From Synergistaceae bacterium UBA6101 (lineage in GTDB: Bacteria; Synergistota; Synergistia; Synergistales; Synergistaceae), in contig DIWR01000018.1 of assembly GCA_002428495.1 (NCBI GenBank), positions 62,001 through 126,000 on the forward strand: DNA of 64,000 nucleotides, given 5' to 3'. The position numbers and the translations under genes are program-made. Below the pieces are notes generated by a model. The model saw nothing but the letters and a program-made list of their open reading frames with translations. It was not told the DNA's origin and did not search any database. This document shows, in pieces, positions 52,433-62,208 of the stretch. Position 1 is the stretch's first letter. Every line of letters begins with the position of its first letter.

Positions 52433-53896
52433 TTGAACATTAATAAATGTGAAATAGGCTTCGATCAGGAAAGTGTCCAGTTGATCGGAATACTTGCTGA
52501 AGAAGCCCCATTTGAGTTGTTGTGCCTGGAGCCTCTCGCAGGAGAAATGTTGGAGTTTTGCCGCAGAGCGATCCTCAACGGGAACTTCAAGGCAAAGGCA
52601 GGTTCTACGATGAAGATCCCGGTCATGCACGGGTCAGTCAAATATGTTGTCATACATGTAATTGGGAATGAAAAAAGCAGCCTTCAGGAAAACATCAGGG
52701 AAGGAAGCTTTGTGGTCCTCAGAACTGCTGCAGAAAAAAAGTGCTCAAGTGTGCTTCTCCGCATACCCGGAGCAGAAAATAGGATCAATTCAAGATCTGC
52801 CGCTGAAGGAGCTGTTTTGGGGTGCTACAGATTTGACAAGTACCTCTCTCAGGAAGAGGATGAGAAGCTTGTATCCCCTGAAGTTGTCAACGTTGCAGAT
52901 GCAGACCCTGCAGGGCTTGAGGAAGGAAGGATACTTGGCGAGGCGCAGTGCTATACAAGGGACATAGCAAACGAACCGGGTAATGTCATCACCCCTGAGA
53001 CTCTTGCAAAGAAAGCCGAGTCATTGGCCCTGGAGCTTGGCCTGAAATGCGAAATATGGGACGAAGACAGAATACTGAAAGAAAAAATGTGTGCGTACCA
53101 TGCTGTTGCAAAAGGGTCGTCCAATCCCCCAAGGTTCATTAACCTCACTTGGTCACCGGAAGGAGACTGCAGGGGGCATGTCGCTCTTGTAGGTAAGGGT
53201 CTGACCTTTGACAGCGGAGGATTGGACATAAAACCTGCGGATTACATGACTACGATGAAGGGTGACAAAAGCGGAGCTTGTGCAGTTCTTGGAGCTGTAA
53301 AAGCAGCATCTGAGCTTAAGCTGCCATGGAAGGTCACAGTGATCATAGCGGCAGCAGAAAATATGCCGGGCGGTAATGCATACAGGCCTGATGATATTCT
53401 TCGGGCGCGCAACGGAAAGACTATAGAAGTCAACAATACCGATGCTGAAGGCAGGCTTACTCTTGCAGACGCACTCTCTTTCACGTCAGAACTCAAGCCC
53501 GACAAAATCATCGACATTGCAACGCTCACAGGTGCCTGTGCTGTAGCTTTGGGAACGAATACAGGAGGACTTTTCACCAATAACGACCATTTTGGGGATG
53601 AAGTGCTTGCAGCGGCGAAAATAGCAGGGGAGCGTTTCTGGAAACTCCCAATGGATGATCCGACTCTTAAAAAAGCAATAAAGTCATCCGTTGCCGATCT
53701 GGTGAACTCAGGCGGACGCTATGGCGGCGCCATCACCGCGGCGATGTTTCTGGAAGCATTTGTTGATAAAGACATCCCATGGGTGCACCTGGATATTGCA
53801 GCGGCTGATTTCATAAAGGAACAAAGGAGCTATTATTCCAAGGGCGCTTCCGGTTTCGGGACCAGGACCCTGGCAACGCTCTTAATGATGATGTAA
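52433..53896 (+). CDS. pepA: Leucyl aminopeptidase (M17 family)
   Basis: 487 aa from TTG 52433, 6 nt after GGAGGG. An alternative TTG 52364 coincides with a promoter -35. Metal and catalytic motifs: VGKGLTFDSGGLDIKP, MKGDKSGA, and the M17 signature NNTDAEGRLTLADAL. It releases N-terminal amino acids from peptides, feeding amino acid fermentation. The N-terminal third is divergent, as usual in the family. Confidence 0.93.
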   Translation: MNINKCEIGFDQESVQLIGILAEEAPFELLCLEPLAGEMLEFCRRAILNGNFKAKAGSTMKIPVMHGSVKYVVIHVIGNEKSSLQENIREGSFVVLRTAAEKKCSSVLLRIPGAENRINSRSAAEGAVLGCYRFDKYLSQEEDEKLVSPEVVNVADADPAGLEEGRILGEAQCYTRDIANEPGNVITPETLAKKAESLALELGLKCEIWDEDRILKEKMCAYHAVAKGSSNPPRFINLTWSPEGDCRGHVALVGKGLTFDSGGLDIKPADYMTTMKGDKSGACAVLGAVKAASELKLPWKVTVIIAAAENMPGGNAYRPDDILRARNGKTIEVNNTDAEGRLTLADALSFTSELKPDKIIDIATLTGACAVALGTNTGGLFTNNDHFGDEVLAAAKIAGERFWKLPMDDPTLKKAIKSSVADLVNSGGRYGGAITAAMFLEAFVDKDIPWVHLDIAAADFIKEQRSYYSKGASGFGTRTLATLLMMM

Positions 53897-53910
53897 AGGT
53901 GGCATGACTG

Positions 53911-55545
53911 ATGGGGGATATACAGAGGAACGATTCAATCGCACTCATCAACGGCGTTATCTACCCGATGTCATCTCCCGGTCGGGCAAAGGCGTTGTTC
54001 GCAAAGAACGGGATCATTGAGGCAATAGGGAGCGACAGAGATATACTGTCGCTCTGTGACAGCAAGACTACTGTCCTGGACATAAAAGGAAAGTTCCTCA
54101 TGCCCGGCATGACAGATACGCACAACCATCTTCTTGCGACAGGCAGGAGCCTTGAAACACTCAACCTGTCCGGATCTTCTTCGATCCAAGAAATGATAGA
54201 CAAAAGCCGCCGATTCCTTTCAGAGTCCCCGATAGGTGAAGGACAGTGGTTTTTTGCACGTGGATGGGACCAGAATCACCTCGCAGAAAAAAGATTCCCG
54301 AACAGATATGACCTGGACAAAATAACCGGTAATATTCCGCTTTTCTTTGAGAGATCCTGCGGTCATATCGCCTCACTTAACTCCAAAGCCCTTGATATAT
54401 TGAGGATAAGAAAGGGTTTTAAAATATCCGGCGGTGTCGTCAACTCGGATGAAAACGGAGAACCTACAGGCGTTGTAAGCGAGGCCGCAGTAAATTGGGT
54501 AAGAATGAACATACCGGAATCTTCTGATGAGACCCTGATGAGGTGGTACAAAAGGGCTACAGACGAAATGGTCAAGCTCGGGATCACATCCGTCCAGACA
54601 GACGACCTGGGCATAGTGGGGAGCACTGACAGGATATTCAGGCTTTACGAACAAATGGAGATCGAAGATAAGATGCCCCTGCGAATTGCAGAGCAATGGC
54701 ATCTGAGAGACGAAACAGAGCTCACAACTTTTATTGAGTGCGGTTACCATCAGAGAAACGGGATAAGCTATTTCGCATCCGGACCCTTAAAAATTCATGT
54801 TGACGGTACCCTTGGAGCCAAGACTGCTGCGCTCAGGGAAGAATATTCCGATGAACCCGGGAACAGGGGAATATACGCCAGATCACAGGGAGAGCTGGAT
54901 CGTCTTACTGCAATCGCCCAGGAAGCCGGAATGCAGGTCGCCTATTATGCTATCGGTGACGGGGCTATAGACAGGTGCCTCAACGCAGTCGAATCAACAA
55001 AAAGGCTCTCTGACAAAAAGAGGTTGATATCGCACAGGATCGTACACTGTCAGGTAGGGGCTAATGACATTTATAAAAGGATGTCAGAGTTGGGTGTTAT
55101 GGCAGATATTCAGCCTGCATTTGTAACTTCAGACTGGCCGATAGTGATGTCAAGGCTTGGTGCTGAAAGAGCAAGATGGAGCTATGCGTGGAAAACACTT
55201 ATACAGTATGGGATCACAGTAGGCGCAGGGTCCGATTCTCCTACCGAGCCGCTTGATCCGATGCTCGGTATAAGGGCAGCGATACTCAGAAAAGACCTTT
55301 CTGGCCAGCCTGAACACGGTTGGCTCCCATCCGAAAAGCTTGACAGGGTGGAGGCATTTTCTATGTACACAAAAGGCGGCGCTGTAGTATGTGGAGAGGG
55401 AGATTTCCGGGGTACGCTGGAGATAGGAAAGGCGGCAGATATCATCGCCTTCATGGAAAACCCTTTCAAGATCGATGACCACGAGATACAGAACTTAACA
55501 ATCGGATTAACTGTTGTGGATGGAAAGATCCGCTATATTCGTTAG
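53911..55545 (+). CDS. Amidohydrolase (YtcJ/NfdA-like)
   Basis: 544 aa metal-dependent hydrolase. DTHNHLLATGR (first metal histidines), WFFARGWDQNHLAEKRFPNR, IHVDGTLGAKTA, and HRIVHCQ place it in the YtcJ-like group that acts on amide or formamide bonds. A late VGAGSDSPTEPLDPMLGIRAA gives the final Asp. The substrate is unknown; its place between two amino acid/peptide degradation genes suggests an N-acyl amino acid or peptide derivative. Confidence 0.82.
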   Translation: MGDIQRNDSIALINGVIYPMSSPGRAKALFAKNGIIEAIGSDRDILSLCDSKTTVLDIKGKFLMPGMTDTHNHLLATGRSLETLNLSGSSSIQEMIDKSRRFLSESPIGEGQWFFARGWDQNHLAEKRFPNRYDLDKITGNIPLFFERSCGHIASLNSKALDILRIRKGFKISGGVVNSDENGEPTGVVSEAAVNWVRMNIPESSDETLMRWYKRATDEMVKLGITSVQTDDLGIVGSTDRIFRLYEQMEIEDKMPLRIAEQWHLRDETELTTFIECGYHQRNGISYFASGPLKIHVDGTLGAKTAALREEYSDEPGNRGIYARSQGELDRLTAIAQEAGMQVAYYAIGDGAIDRCLNAVESTKRLSDKKRLISHRIVHCQVGANDIYKRMSELGVMADIQPAFVTSDWPIVMSRLGAERARWSYAWKTLIQYGITVGAGSDSPTEPLDPMLGIRAAILRKDLSGQPEHGWLPSEKLDRVEAFSMYTKGGAVVCGEGDFRGTLEIGKAADIIAFMENPFKIDDHEIQNLTIGLTVVDGKIRYIR

Positions 55546-55558
55546 GAGGGACCAAATC

Positions 55559-56893
55559 ATGCTCACGCTCAAAGATTTCCTGGCAAAAGAGGTCAGACCG
55601 GCACTGGGATGTACTGACCCCGGAGCAGTAGCTCTTGCTGTCGCCAGGGCATGTAAGGAACTGCCTGAAAGGGAAGAAGTGGCGTCTGTAAGGGTCACAG
55701 TAAGCGGAAGCATATACAAAAATGGTATGGCGGTTGGTATCCCGGGAACCAGAGGTGCAAGGGGCAATGCAATGGCTGCTGCGATGGGAGCTATCTGCGG
55801 AGATCCTGATCTGGGTCTCGAAGTTCTAAGGAACAGCACGGCAAAAGATGTTGAAAAAGCTGAAAGATGGGTCCGGGATGAGAGGGTGACCATCTACTGC
55901 GATCCTGACAGGAGCGGAGTCTACGTACTGGCCTCGATCTTTACACCAGAGCATAAGTCTGTATGTCTAGTCAGCGGGAATTATAACCACATAGAAAAAG
56001 TAGTTGTCGACGGAGTTACCGTAATGGAAGACAGATCAGACCCTTCAGTCTCATCGATAGGTTTTGAGGATGACGGCTTTCCCCAGGTATTTACCGAAGC
56101 CCTCAAAATGACTAATGAGATGGATGACGATGACAGGAATTTCCTCCTTTCCGGGATCGAAATGAACAGGGCAGTCGCTGAAGGAGGATACAAACCCAGT
56201 GATGTATGTTCGACCTGTGGTGAATGTGTTCAGGGCAGCAGGTTCGGAAGGACCCTCAAAGATATTTTTGCTTTGGAAGAGTGCGAAGATGTCGCACTGA
56301 AGATCAGAAGCATAACTGCCGCGGCAGCAGATGCAAGGATGTCGGGCATACTCCTGCCTGTGATGAGCAGTGCCGGAAGCGGCAACCATGGGATCACTGC
56401 CATCCTCCCCATAGCAGTTTTGGGCAAACACCTGAAAAAATCTGACGACGATGTAGCGAAAGCGCTTGCCATCAGCCACATATCAACAAGCTTTGTAAAA
56501 AGACGCCTTGGGCGAATGTCCGTTGTCTGCGGCTGCTCTGTAGCTGCAGGAGCAGGTTCTGCCGCAGGCATGACCTATTTGATGGGCGGTTCTGAAGACC
56601 GGATGGCCGATGCCATGCAGCTGCTCCTTTCAAACCTTGCAGGCATGCTTTGCGACGGAGCAAAGGAAAGCTGTGCCCTTAAAGTGAGCTCTGCCTCATC
56701 AGAGGCTTATTTTGCTGCAAGGTGGGCGGTCGCAGGACAAAAACTGGGGATACCGCAGGGAGTTTTTGGCTCATCCATTGAAGATACGATAGAAAATGTC
56801 GCAAAAGTCACCCGTGAAGGGATGAAGAATGTCGACAGGGTGATCATAGAGATACTTGATCAGCGCCACCGTCCCTCAGCAGAGAATTTTTAG
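55559..56893 (+). CDS. L-cysteine desulfidase-like protein (UPF0597/CyuA family)
   Basis: 444 aa from ATG 55559, 8 nt after AGGAGGG. LGCTDPGAVALAVA near residue 20, GIPGTRGARGNAMAAA, CSTCGEC in the middle, SSAGSGNHGI near 280, and VVCGCSVAAGAGSAAGM near 325 give conserved cysteines expected to hold an iron-sulfur cluster. The family is related to the serine dehydratase alpha domain, and members degrade cysteine to pyruvate, sulfide and ammonia. That role fits this amino-acid fermenter. Confidence 0.85.
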   Translation: MLTLKDFLAKEVRPALGCTDPGAVALAVARACKELPEREEVASVRVTVSGSIYKNGMAVGIPGTRGARGNAMAAAMGAICGDPDLGLEVLRNSTAKDVEKAERWVRDERVTIYCDPDRSGVYVLASIFTPEHKSVCLVSGNYNHIEKVVVDGVTVMEDRSDPSVSSIGFEDDGFPQVFTEALKMTNEMDDDDRNFLLSGIEMNRAVAEGGYKPSDVCSTCGECVQGSRFGRTLKDIFALEECEDVALKIRSITAAAADARMSGILLPVMSSAGSGNHGITAILPIAVLGKHLKKSDDDVAKALAISHISTSFVKRRLGRMSVVCGCSVAAGAGSAAGMTYLMGGSEDRMADAMQLLLSNLAGMLCDGAKESCALKVSSASSEAYFAARWAVAGQKLGIPQGVFGSSIEDTIENVAKVTREGMKNVDRVIIEILDQRHRPSAENF

Positions 56894-56898
56894 CGGAA

Positions 56899-59148
56899 AT
56901 GGGATACAAAGCACCGCAGCACTCCGGTGACGATAAGGAAACAAAAGAACTTACCGGTCAGATCGAACGCATAACATACAGTGATGCGGAGAGCGGCTAT
57001 GCTGTTCTCCGCATAGCTGTGAAGGGTTATCCTGACCTCGTTACCGCTGTGGGTACTATAGCATCTCCTGCAGTAGGGGAAGTTCTGAGCATGAGGGGCA
57101 TCTGGACAGACCACCCCAAATTTGGATCGCAGTTCAAAATAGTGGAGTACAGATCATTTGCACCTTCCTCTATCCAGGGGATAGAGAAGTATCTTGGCTC
57201 AGGTCTGATTAAAGGGATAGGACCTTCGATAGCCGAAAAGATAGTTTCTCTCTTTGGGGCTGAGGCTTTTAAGATACTGGACACCAAACCTGAAAAGCTG
57301 CTTGAAATTGAGGGTATAGGAGAGAAGAAGGCAGCGGCAATACACGAGGCATGGCTTGAACAGAGAGAGATGCGAGGAGTCATGCTCTTCCTTCAGAGCT
57401 ATGGCATCGGCACGGGCTACGCACTTAGAGTCTTCAGGCACTATGGAAGCGCCTCGGTCCAGGTTCTTCAGGAAAATCCATACAGGCTTGCTGTCGATAT
57501 TTTCGGCATAGGCTTCGTAACTGCCGATAAGATCGCCTGCAGCATGGGGTTCAGTAAAGAATCTCCTCTCCGTATAAGAGCAGGAGTACTTCACGTCATG
57601 AATGAACTCACCAGGGACGGGCATGTCTTTGTGCCGATAGAGGGGCTTACGGCATCAGCAGCGGATATCCTCTCCGTGTCTCCCGAGCTGGTCGAAAAAG
57701 GCATAGAAGATTGCAGGCTCAATCAGGAACTTATCATCGAATGGTATACAGATATGGAAGGGAAAGATGACTGTGCCGTCTATCTTCCTCCCTTCCATTA
57801 CGCTGAGGTCCATTCCGCGAAGAATCTGTGCAGGATACTTACATCTCCTTTCAACGGGCACTATGCTGCTTCTGAAGTAGTAATACCTTGGGTCCAGCAG
57901 GAGCTTGGCATCAGCTTTGCAGGACAGCAGACCGAGGCGCTGAAGACAGCTCTGAGCTCACAGGTCATGGTCATCACAGGCGGTCCGGGGACCGGCAAAA
58001 CCACCCTGATAAAGGCGATAATCAAGATCAGGTCTGCAAGGGGTTTTCGCATAATGCTTGCTGCCCCTACAGGCAGAGCGGCCAAAAGGATGACCGAGGC
58101 GACAGGGCATGAGGCAAAAACGATCCATCGGATGCTTGAGTACACAGGAAGTTCAATGGCCGGCGGAGACTTCATGAAAAACGAGACGAACACTCTTGAC
58201 TGCGACCTGTTGGTAGTGGATGAAGCTTCAATGATAGACCAGATACTGTTCCACCATCTCTTGAAAGCCATTCCGAAGGACGCATCTGTTGTTTTTGTCG
58301 GGGACGTAGACCAGCTTCCGTCAGTGGGACCCGGGAATGTCCTTAAAGACATAATCGACTCCGGCGTGTGCCCTGTTGTCCATCTCAAAGAAATATTCAG
58401 GCAGGGCAAAGAGAGCATGATAGTTGTCAATGCACACAAGATCAACAGTGGAGAGATGCCATGCTTTGATGATAAAGGCGATGGCAATTCTCCCTGTGAT
58501 TTTTATTTTATTGAGCAAAACGATCCTGATAAAGCTCTTGAAATAATAAAAGAACTTGTGACCCTGAGGATCCCACAGAAGTTCGGTTTTGATCCGGTAA
58601 AGGATATCCAGGTCCTTACCCCTATGCACAGGGGATCTGTCGGGACCACACGGCTAAACTCAGAATTGAGGGAGGCACTTAATATCCGACATGGATCAAA
58701 GGTCCAGAGGATGGGCAGGATCGTTCAGGAAGGCGACAAGGTCATGCAGATACGCAACAACTACGAAAAGGATGTTTATAACGGTGATATTGGGACAGTT
58801 CTGAGGATAGACGGCGAAGAGAGCAAAGTAATAGTCGAAATGGACAGCGGCCGAGTCTCATATGATTTTTCTGAGTTGGATGAGCTCATCCATGCCTATG
58901 CTGTTTCGATCCATAAATCACAGGGATCAGAGTATCCCGCAGTAGTCATACCAATAACGACACAGCATTATATGATGCTGCAGAGAAACCTTCTCTACAC
59001 AGGCATTACAAGAGGTAAAAAGCTGGTCGTGCTTGTAGGAACAAAAAAAGCTGTTGCAATAGCGGTTAAGAACGACAAGACACGCAAAAGGTACACCAGG
59101 CTTGCGGGCAGACTTAAAGAATGTCTTAAAGGCAGAGCAACGATTTAG
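56899..59148 (+). CDS. recD2: RecD2-type SF1 DNA helicase
   Basis: 749 aa. The N-terminal RecD2 region contains helix-hairpin-helix-like GSGLIKGIGPSIAEKI and EIEGIGEKKAAAI. The SF1B motor has Walker A ITGGPGTGKTTLIKA near 358, LVVDEASMID, FVGDVDQLPSVGPGNVL, and a final HAYAVSIHKSQGSEYPAVV with TGITRGKKLV. RecD2 unwinds DNA 5' to 3' and acts in repair without RecBC. A terminator follows. Confidence 0.93.
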   Translation: MGYKAPQHSGDDKETKELTGQIERITYSDAESGYAVLRIAVKGYPDLVTAVGTIASPAVGEVLSMRGIWTDHPKFGSQFKIVEYRSFAPSSIQGIEKYLGSGLIKGIGPSIAEKIVSLFGAEAFKILDTKPEKLLEIEGIGEKKAAAIHEAWLEQREMRGVMLFLQSYGIGTGYALRVFRHYGSASVQVLQENPYRLAVDIFGIGFVTADKIACSMGFSKESPLRIRAGVLHVMNELTRDGHVFVPIEGLTASAADILSVSPELVEKGIEDCRLNQELIIEWYTDMEGKDDCAVYLPPFHYAEVHSAKNLCRILTSPFNGHYAASEVVIPWVQQELGISFAGQQTEALKTALSSQVMVITGGPGTGKTTLIKAIIKIRSARGFRIMLAAPTGRAAKRMTEATGHEAKTIHRMLEYTGSSMAGGDFMKNETNTLDCDLLVVDEASMIDQILFHHLLKAIPKDASVVFVGDVDQLPSVGPGNVLKDIIDSGVCPVVHLKEIFRQGKESMIVVNAHKINSGEMPCFDDKGDGNSPCDFYFIEQNDPDKALEIIKELVTLRIPQKFGFDPVKDIQVLTPMHRGSVGTTRLNSELREALNIRHGSKVQRMGRIVQEGDKVMQIRNNYEKDVYNGDIGTVLRIDGEESKVIVEMDSGRVSYDFSELDELIHAYAVSIHKSQGSEYPAVVIPITTQHYMMLQRNLLYTGITRGKKLVVLVGTKKAVAIAVKNDKTRKRYTRLAGRLKECLKGRATI

Positions 59149-59171
59149 TTCTGCCTGTGGATATGTAAACT

Positions 59172-59216
59172 GAAATCAACAGAGCCGGCCTCTGAAGAGC
59201 CGGCTCTGTTGATTTC
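59172..59216. terminator. Bidirectional terminator after recD2
   Basis: GAAATCAACAGAGCCGGC pairs exactly with GCCGGCTCTGTTGATTTC across a 9-nt loop. It separates recD2 from the convergent ABC importer genes. Confidence 0.85.
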
Positions 59217-59233
59217 TCTAAAAAGTTGTTGGA

Positions 59234-60790
59234 TCAGATATAGCGTGTTGATGAGCGGTATATATTTTCCCTGTGACCGTATTTACCGTCCTTATCGACA
59301 GCCGCCAGCCTTTTTTCAGTATAGCGGGCGAATCTTACAAAAGGCAGTCCCAGCAGCAGATAGATAATGGCAACTATTATGCCGGGCCCAAAGTAGTCAT
59401 AGTAAGTTGCTGATATCTGTCCGTAGGCCTTTGTAAGGTCTACCATCGTTATTATCGACACGAGCGATGAATCTTTGAGGAGCGAGATGAAGTCGTTCGT
59501 TATCGGTGGGATAACTACACGGACGGCCTGTGGAAGGATGACCTCCCTCATTGCCTGCCATCTTGTCATACCCAGAGCAAGAGCGGATTCCCATTGTGTC
59601 CTTGGGATCGCGAACAGTCCTGAGCGGTAAATTTCAGCTTCATATGCCGCATAGTTCAGCCCAAGGCCAATGGCGCCTGCCCAGAAGGGGGAGAACTTGA
59701 CCCCAATGCTCGGGAGTCCGTAGAAAATGAAGAAGAGCTGGATCAATACAGGTGTCCCCCTGACTACCTCAATATAGAGAGTGGCGATCGAGGCTACCCA
59801 TTTGGGGGCGAAGACCCTGGTAATGGCCAGGGTGAGCCCAAGTGTGATCGCAAGGATCATAGCAGTGATCGAGACCTGCATAGTCACGATCGCAGCACGG
59901 CCGAAAGCTGGCAGGGCATCTTTATACCTGTCGAGGCGTTTCGCGAATGTAAGGTGTGGCCTGTGCGCCTCAGCCCATTCGTTGTACCTTGAAGCCTCTA
60001 TCTTCGACGGGCTGTAGTCATTAAATTCCGCAGCCATTGTCGGTGTCCATAAGTTCCATCTGTCGTATATCTCACGGAGCTTGCCCGAATCGCGCAGTGC
60101 GACAATGGCCTTGTTAACTTCCGTCAGCAGCTCCTTGTCTTCCTTCCTGATAGCTATTGCATATTCAAGTTCCCCGACCTCAGGGCCGACAAACTTGATC
60201 TCCGGGTTGAAGCCTGCCGAATAGAGAGCTATCGGATGGTCGAAGAAGGCGGCATCGAGCCTTCCGTTCGCGAGGTCTTCGTAAGTGTTAGCCTCGACGT
60301 TGTAAGTCCTTATGTCGATATCTCCGACCTCTTCAAGGAGTTCCTGCGCAAAACTTTCTTTTAGAGTCCCGACTTTTTTGCCTTTGCAGTCCTCAAGAGT
60401 CTTAATGGAATTGTCGTTTTTACGTACGGCAAGCTGAAGGTACGTTTTGTAATAAGGAATGGAAAAATTGACTACATCTTTGTGTTCTGGAGTCACTTCC
60501 AGGCCGTTGATGGAAATATCGTAAAGCTTTCTGTTGAGACCGGGTATTAAGTTTTCCCAGGCATTGTTAACATAGACCGGCTTACGCCCCATCTGCTCAG
60601 CAAGTGCTTCAACTATGTCGACTTCGAAACCTATCAGCTCGTCTGTATTTTGGGGATTTGGGAACATGTATGGGAAGCCGCCTTCGGAGTCTCCTCCCCA
60701 GGTAAGCTCCTTCATTTCTTCAGCCTGAAGTGCGCAGGCAGAAGATACTATCAGCATGATTATCGCTAAGAACAGTCCTAATTTTTTCAT
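59234..60790 (-). CDS. Polar amino acid ABC importer: binding protein fused to permease
   Basis: 518 aa. A signal peptide (about 1-23) leads a family 3 solute-binding domain (about 25-250: FEVDIVEALAEQMGRKP, ISINGLEVTPEHK, DAAFFDHP). A linker (about 250-300) precedes a HisM/GlnP-type permease (about 300-500) with EVVRGTPVLIQLFF and the cytosolic loop ESALALGMTRWQAMREVILPQA. The fusion ties the receptor to the channel. Glutamine, glutamate or another polar amino acid is the probable ligand. It is translated with the ATPase gene just upstream (2-nt gap). Confidence 0.9.
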   Translation of the reverse strand: MKKLGLFLAIIMLIVSSACALQAEEMKELTWGGDSEGGFPYMFPNPQNTDELIGFEVDIVEALAEQMGRKPVYVNNAWENLIPGLNRKLYDISINGLEVTPEHKDVVNFSIPYYKTYLQLAVRKNDNSIKTLEDCKGKKVGTLKESFAQELLEEVGDIDIRTYNVEANTYEDLANGRLDAAFFDHPIALYSAGFNPEIKFVGPEVGELEYAIAIRKEDKELLTEVNKAIVALRDSGKLREIYDRWNLWTPTMAAEFNDYSPSKIEASRYNEWAEAHRPHLTFAKRLDRYKDALPAFGRAAIVTMQVSITAMILAITLGLTLAITRVFAPKWVASIATLYIEVVRGTPVLIQLFFIFYGLPSIGVKFSPFWAGAIGLGLNYAAYEAEIYRSGLFAIPRTQWESALALGMTRWQAMREVILPQAVRVVIPPITNDFISLLKDSSLVSIITMVDLTKAYGQISATYYDYFGPGIIVAIIYLLLGLPFVRFARYTEKRLAAVDKDGKYGHRENIYRSSTRYI

Positions 60791-60792
60791 TT

Positions 60793-61578
60793 CTATGCTA
60801 CCCCCGTGTTGACGAAGTGGCGGAGGAAAGCTTTTGTCCGTTCGCTTTTTGGAGTCGTGAACAGTATGTCCCCGTCGTCGTACTCAACTATCTCGCCATT
60901 GTCCATAAATATTATGTAGTCAGAAGCGTCTCTTGCGAATTTCATTTCATGGGTAACTATTATCTGAGTCATCCCTTCTGCATCAAGATCTTTCATGACC
61001 TGGAGGACTTCTCCTACAAGCTCGGGATCCAGGGCAGATGTCGGTTCATCGTAGAGCATGACCCTGGGGTTCATAGCCAGCGCCCTTGCGATAGCGGCCC
61101 TCTGACCTTGTCCGCCTGAGAGGGTTGATGGATATTTGGAGGCGAATCCCTTGAGTCCGACCTTGTCCAGAAGCTTCATTGCCAATTCATATGCTTCGTC
61201 TTTGCCCTGTTTTTTTACGACCATGGGAGCGAGCATAATATTCTCAATTATTGTTTTGTGCGGGAACAGGTTGTAACTTTGGAAGACCATACCAACTTCG
61301 CTCCTTATCTCGTGAGCGATATCAAGCATTTTTTCATCAGGCACCTGTCCGGGCCTGCGTGATACGGTCACGCCTGCGATAGAGATAGAGCCTGAGTCGA
61401 GGAGTTCAAGGCAGTTGAGACAACGAAGGAAGGTCGACTTTCCGCATCCGGAAGGACCTATTATCGATGCCAGGTCGCCCTCACGAATGGTGAAGCTGAC
61501 ATTTTTCAGCACTTCACCATCCTCAAAGCCCTTACAAAGATTTTCTACTACAATGAGTGGTTTGTTTTCTATATTCAC
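60793..61578 (-). CDS. Polar amino acid ABC importer ATPase (GlnQ-like)
   Basis: 261 aa. Walker A GPSGCGKST, Q-loop VFQSYNLFPHKT, signature STLSGGQGQRAAIARAL, Walker B VMLYDEPTSALDPELVGEV, and switch HEMKFARD are complete. The Q-loop FPH is typical of amino acid importers. It is the first gene of the importer pair, behind a 344-nt gap. Confidence 0.93.
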   Translation of the reverse strand: MNIENKPLIVVENLCKGFEDGEVLKNVSFTIREGDLASIIGPSGCGKSTFLRCLNCLELLDSGSISIAGVTVSRRPGQVPDEKMLDIAHEIRSEVGMVFQSYNLFPHKTIIENIMLAPMVVKKQGKDEAYELAMKLLDKVGLKGFASKYPSTLSGGQGQRAAIARALAMNPRVMLYDEPTSALDPELVGEVLQVMKDLDAEGMTQIIVTHEMKFARDASDYIIFMDNGEIVEYDDGDILFTTPKSERTKAFLRHFVNTGVA

Positions 61579-61922
61579 AATTTATGCCCCCTTAAAGAAT
61601 TGTCTTAATGTTTTTTTCCGGGGTCATATTCGAAGTTGTTTGCCATATATAGGAGAGGCAGTGGAAAAGACTACTGCGCTGCTTTGCTGTGCGGATAAGT
61701 TATAAAAGGAGGATCTTACCAAGGGTCTGCTGAAAGCGATCACGTGTCTGTTACACCAGACACCAGTGTTTTTTTTCAATTTTTGTCTCACGTCCCTTCC
61801 GTGTAGTGGCATAAGAAAACACAGTTCAGTTTAAGGGTTATTGACCATTAACGCAATCATCAGGAGAAAAGTTTCAGTAAAAGAAATCACATATGTTACG
61901 CTTGTCTGATGAGAAGATGTTT
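61579..61922. other. Gene-free 344-nt gap upstream of the ABC importer
   Basis: No convincing protein gene. On the plus strand GTGTCTG (61744-61750) pairs with CAGACAC (61757-61763), followed shortly by eight T (61769-61776), resembling a terminator of a small RNA or the importer leader's structure. No known riboswitch core was recognised and no good promoter for either strand could be assigned. Confidence 0.4.
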
Positions 61923-62153
61923 TCAGTCCTGATAACCCAGTTCATTTCTTGTTTTCTCAATGTTTTCCCGGGTCTCCTTTATCCAACGCTCAAGTGTTTC
62001 GTGTTTGATCTTTTTTGATTTTGGGTCATTCAGCAGTGTTTCCAGTTTTTTTTCCTGGATCCTGAGCCACTCGATCTTTGATTCTCTGTGTTGGATGTCG
62101 GAGATAAGGTTTCCCCGTTCACCGTCATCTTCTTTTACAAACGCACGGCTCAT
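61923..62153 (-). CDS. Small conserved coiled-coil protein, opening MSRAFVKEDD
   Basis: 76 aa from ATG 62153. The in-frame ATG at 62165 touches the AGGAG site, so the later start is preferred. The opening SRAFVKEDD recurs in a family of short bacterial proteins annotated near transcription elongation factor GreA-like proteins, but the GreA domains are absent. The remainder is charged helix (about 15-72), probably a coiled coil. Function unknown. Confidence 0.65.
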   Translation of the reverse strand: MSRAFVKEDDGERGNLISDIQHRESKIEWLRIQEKKLETLLNDPKSKKIKHETLERWIKETRENIEKTRNELGYQD

Positions 62154-62208
62154 AGATATACTCATCTCCTTTATTAATTGTTTATATGGATCATATCAGG
62201 GCTCTGGT

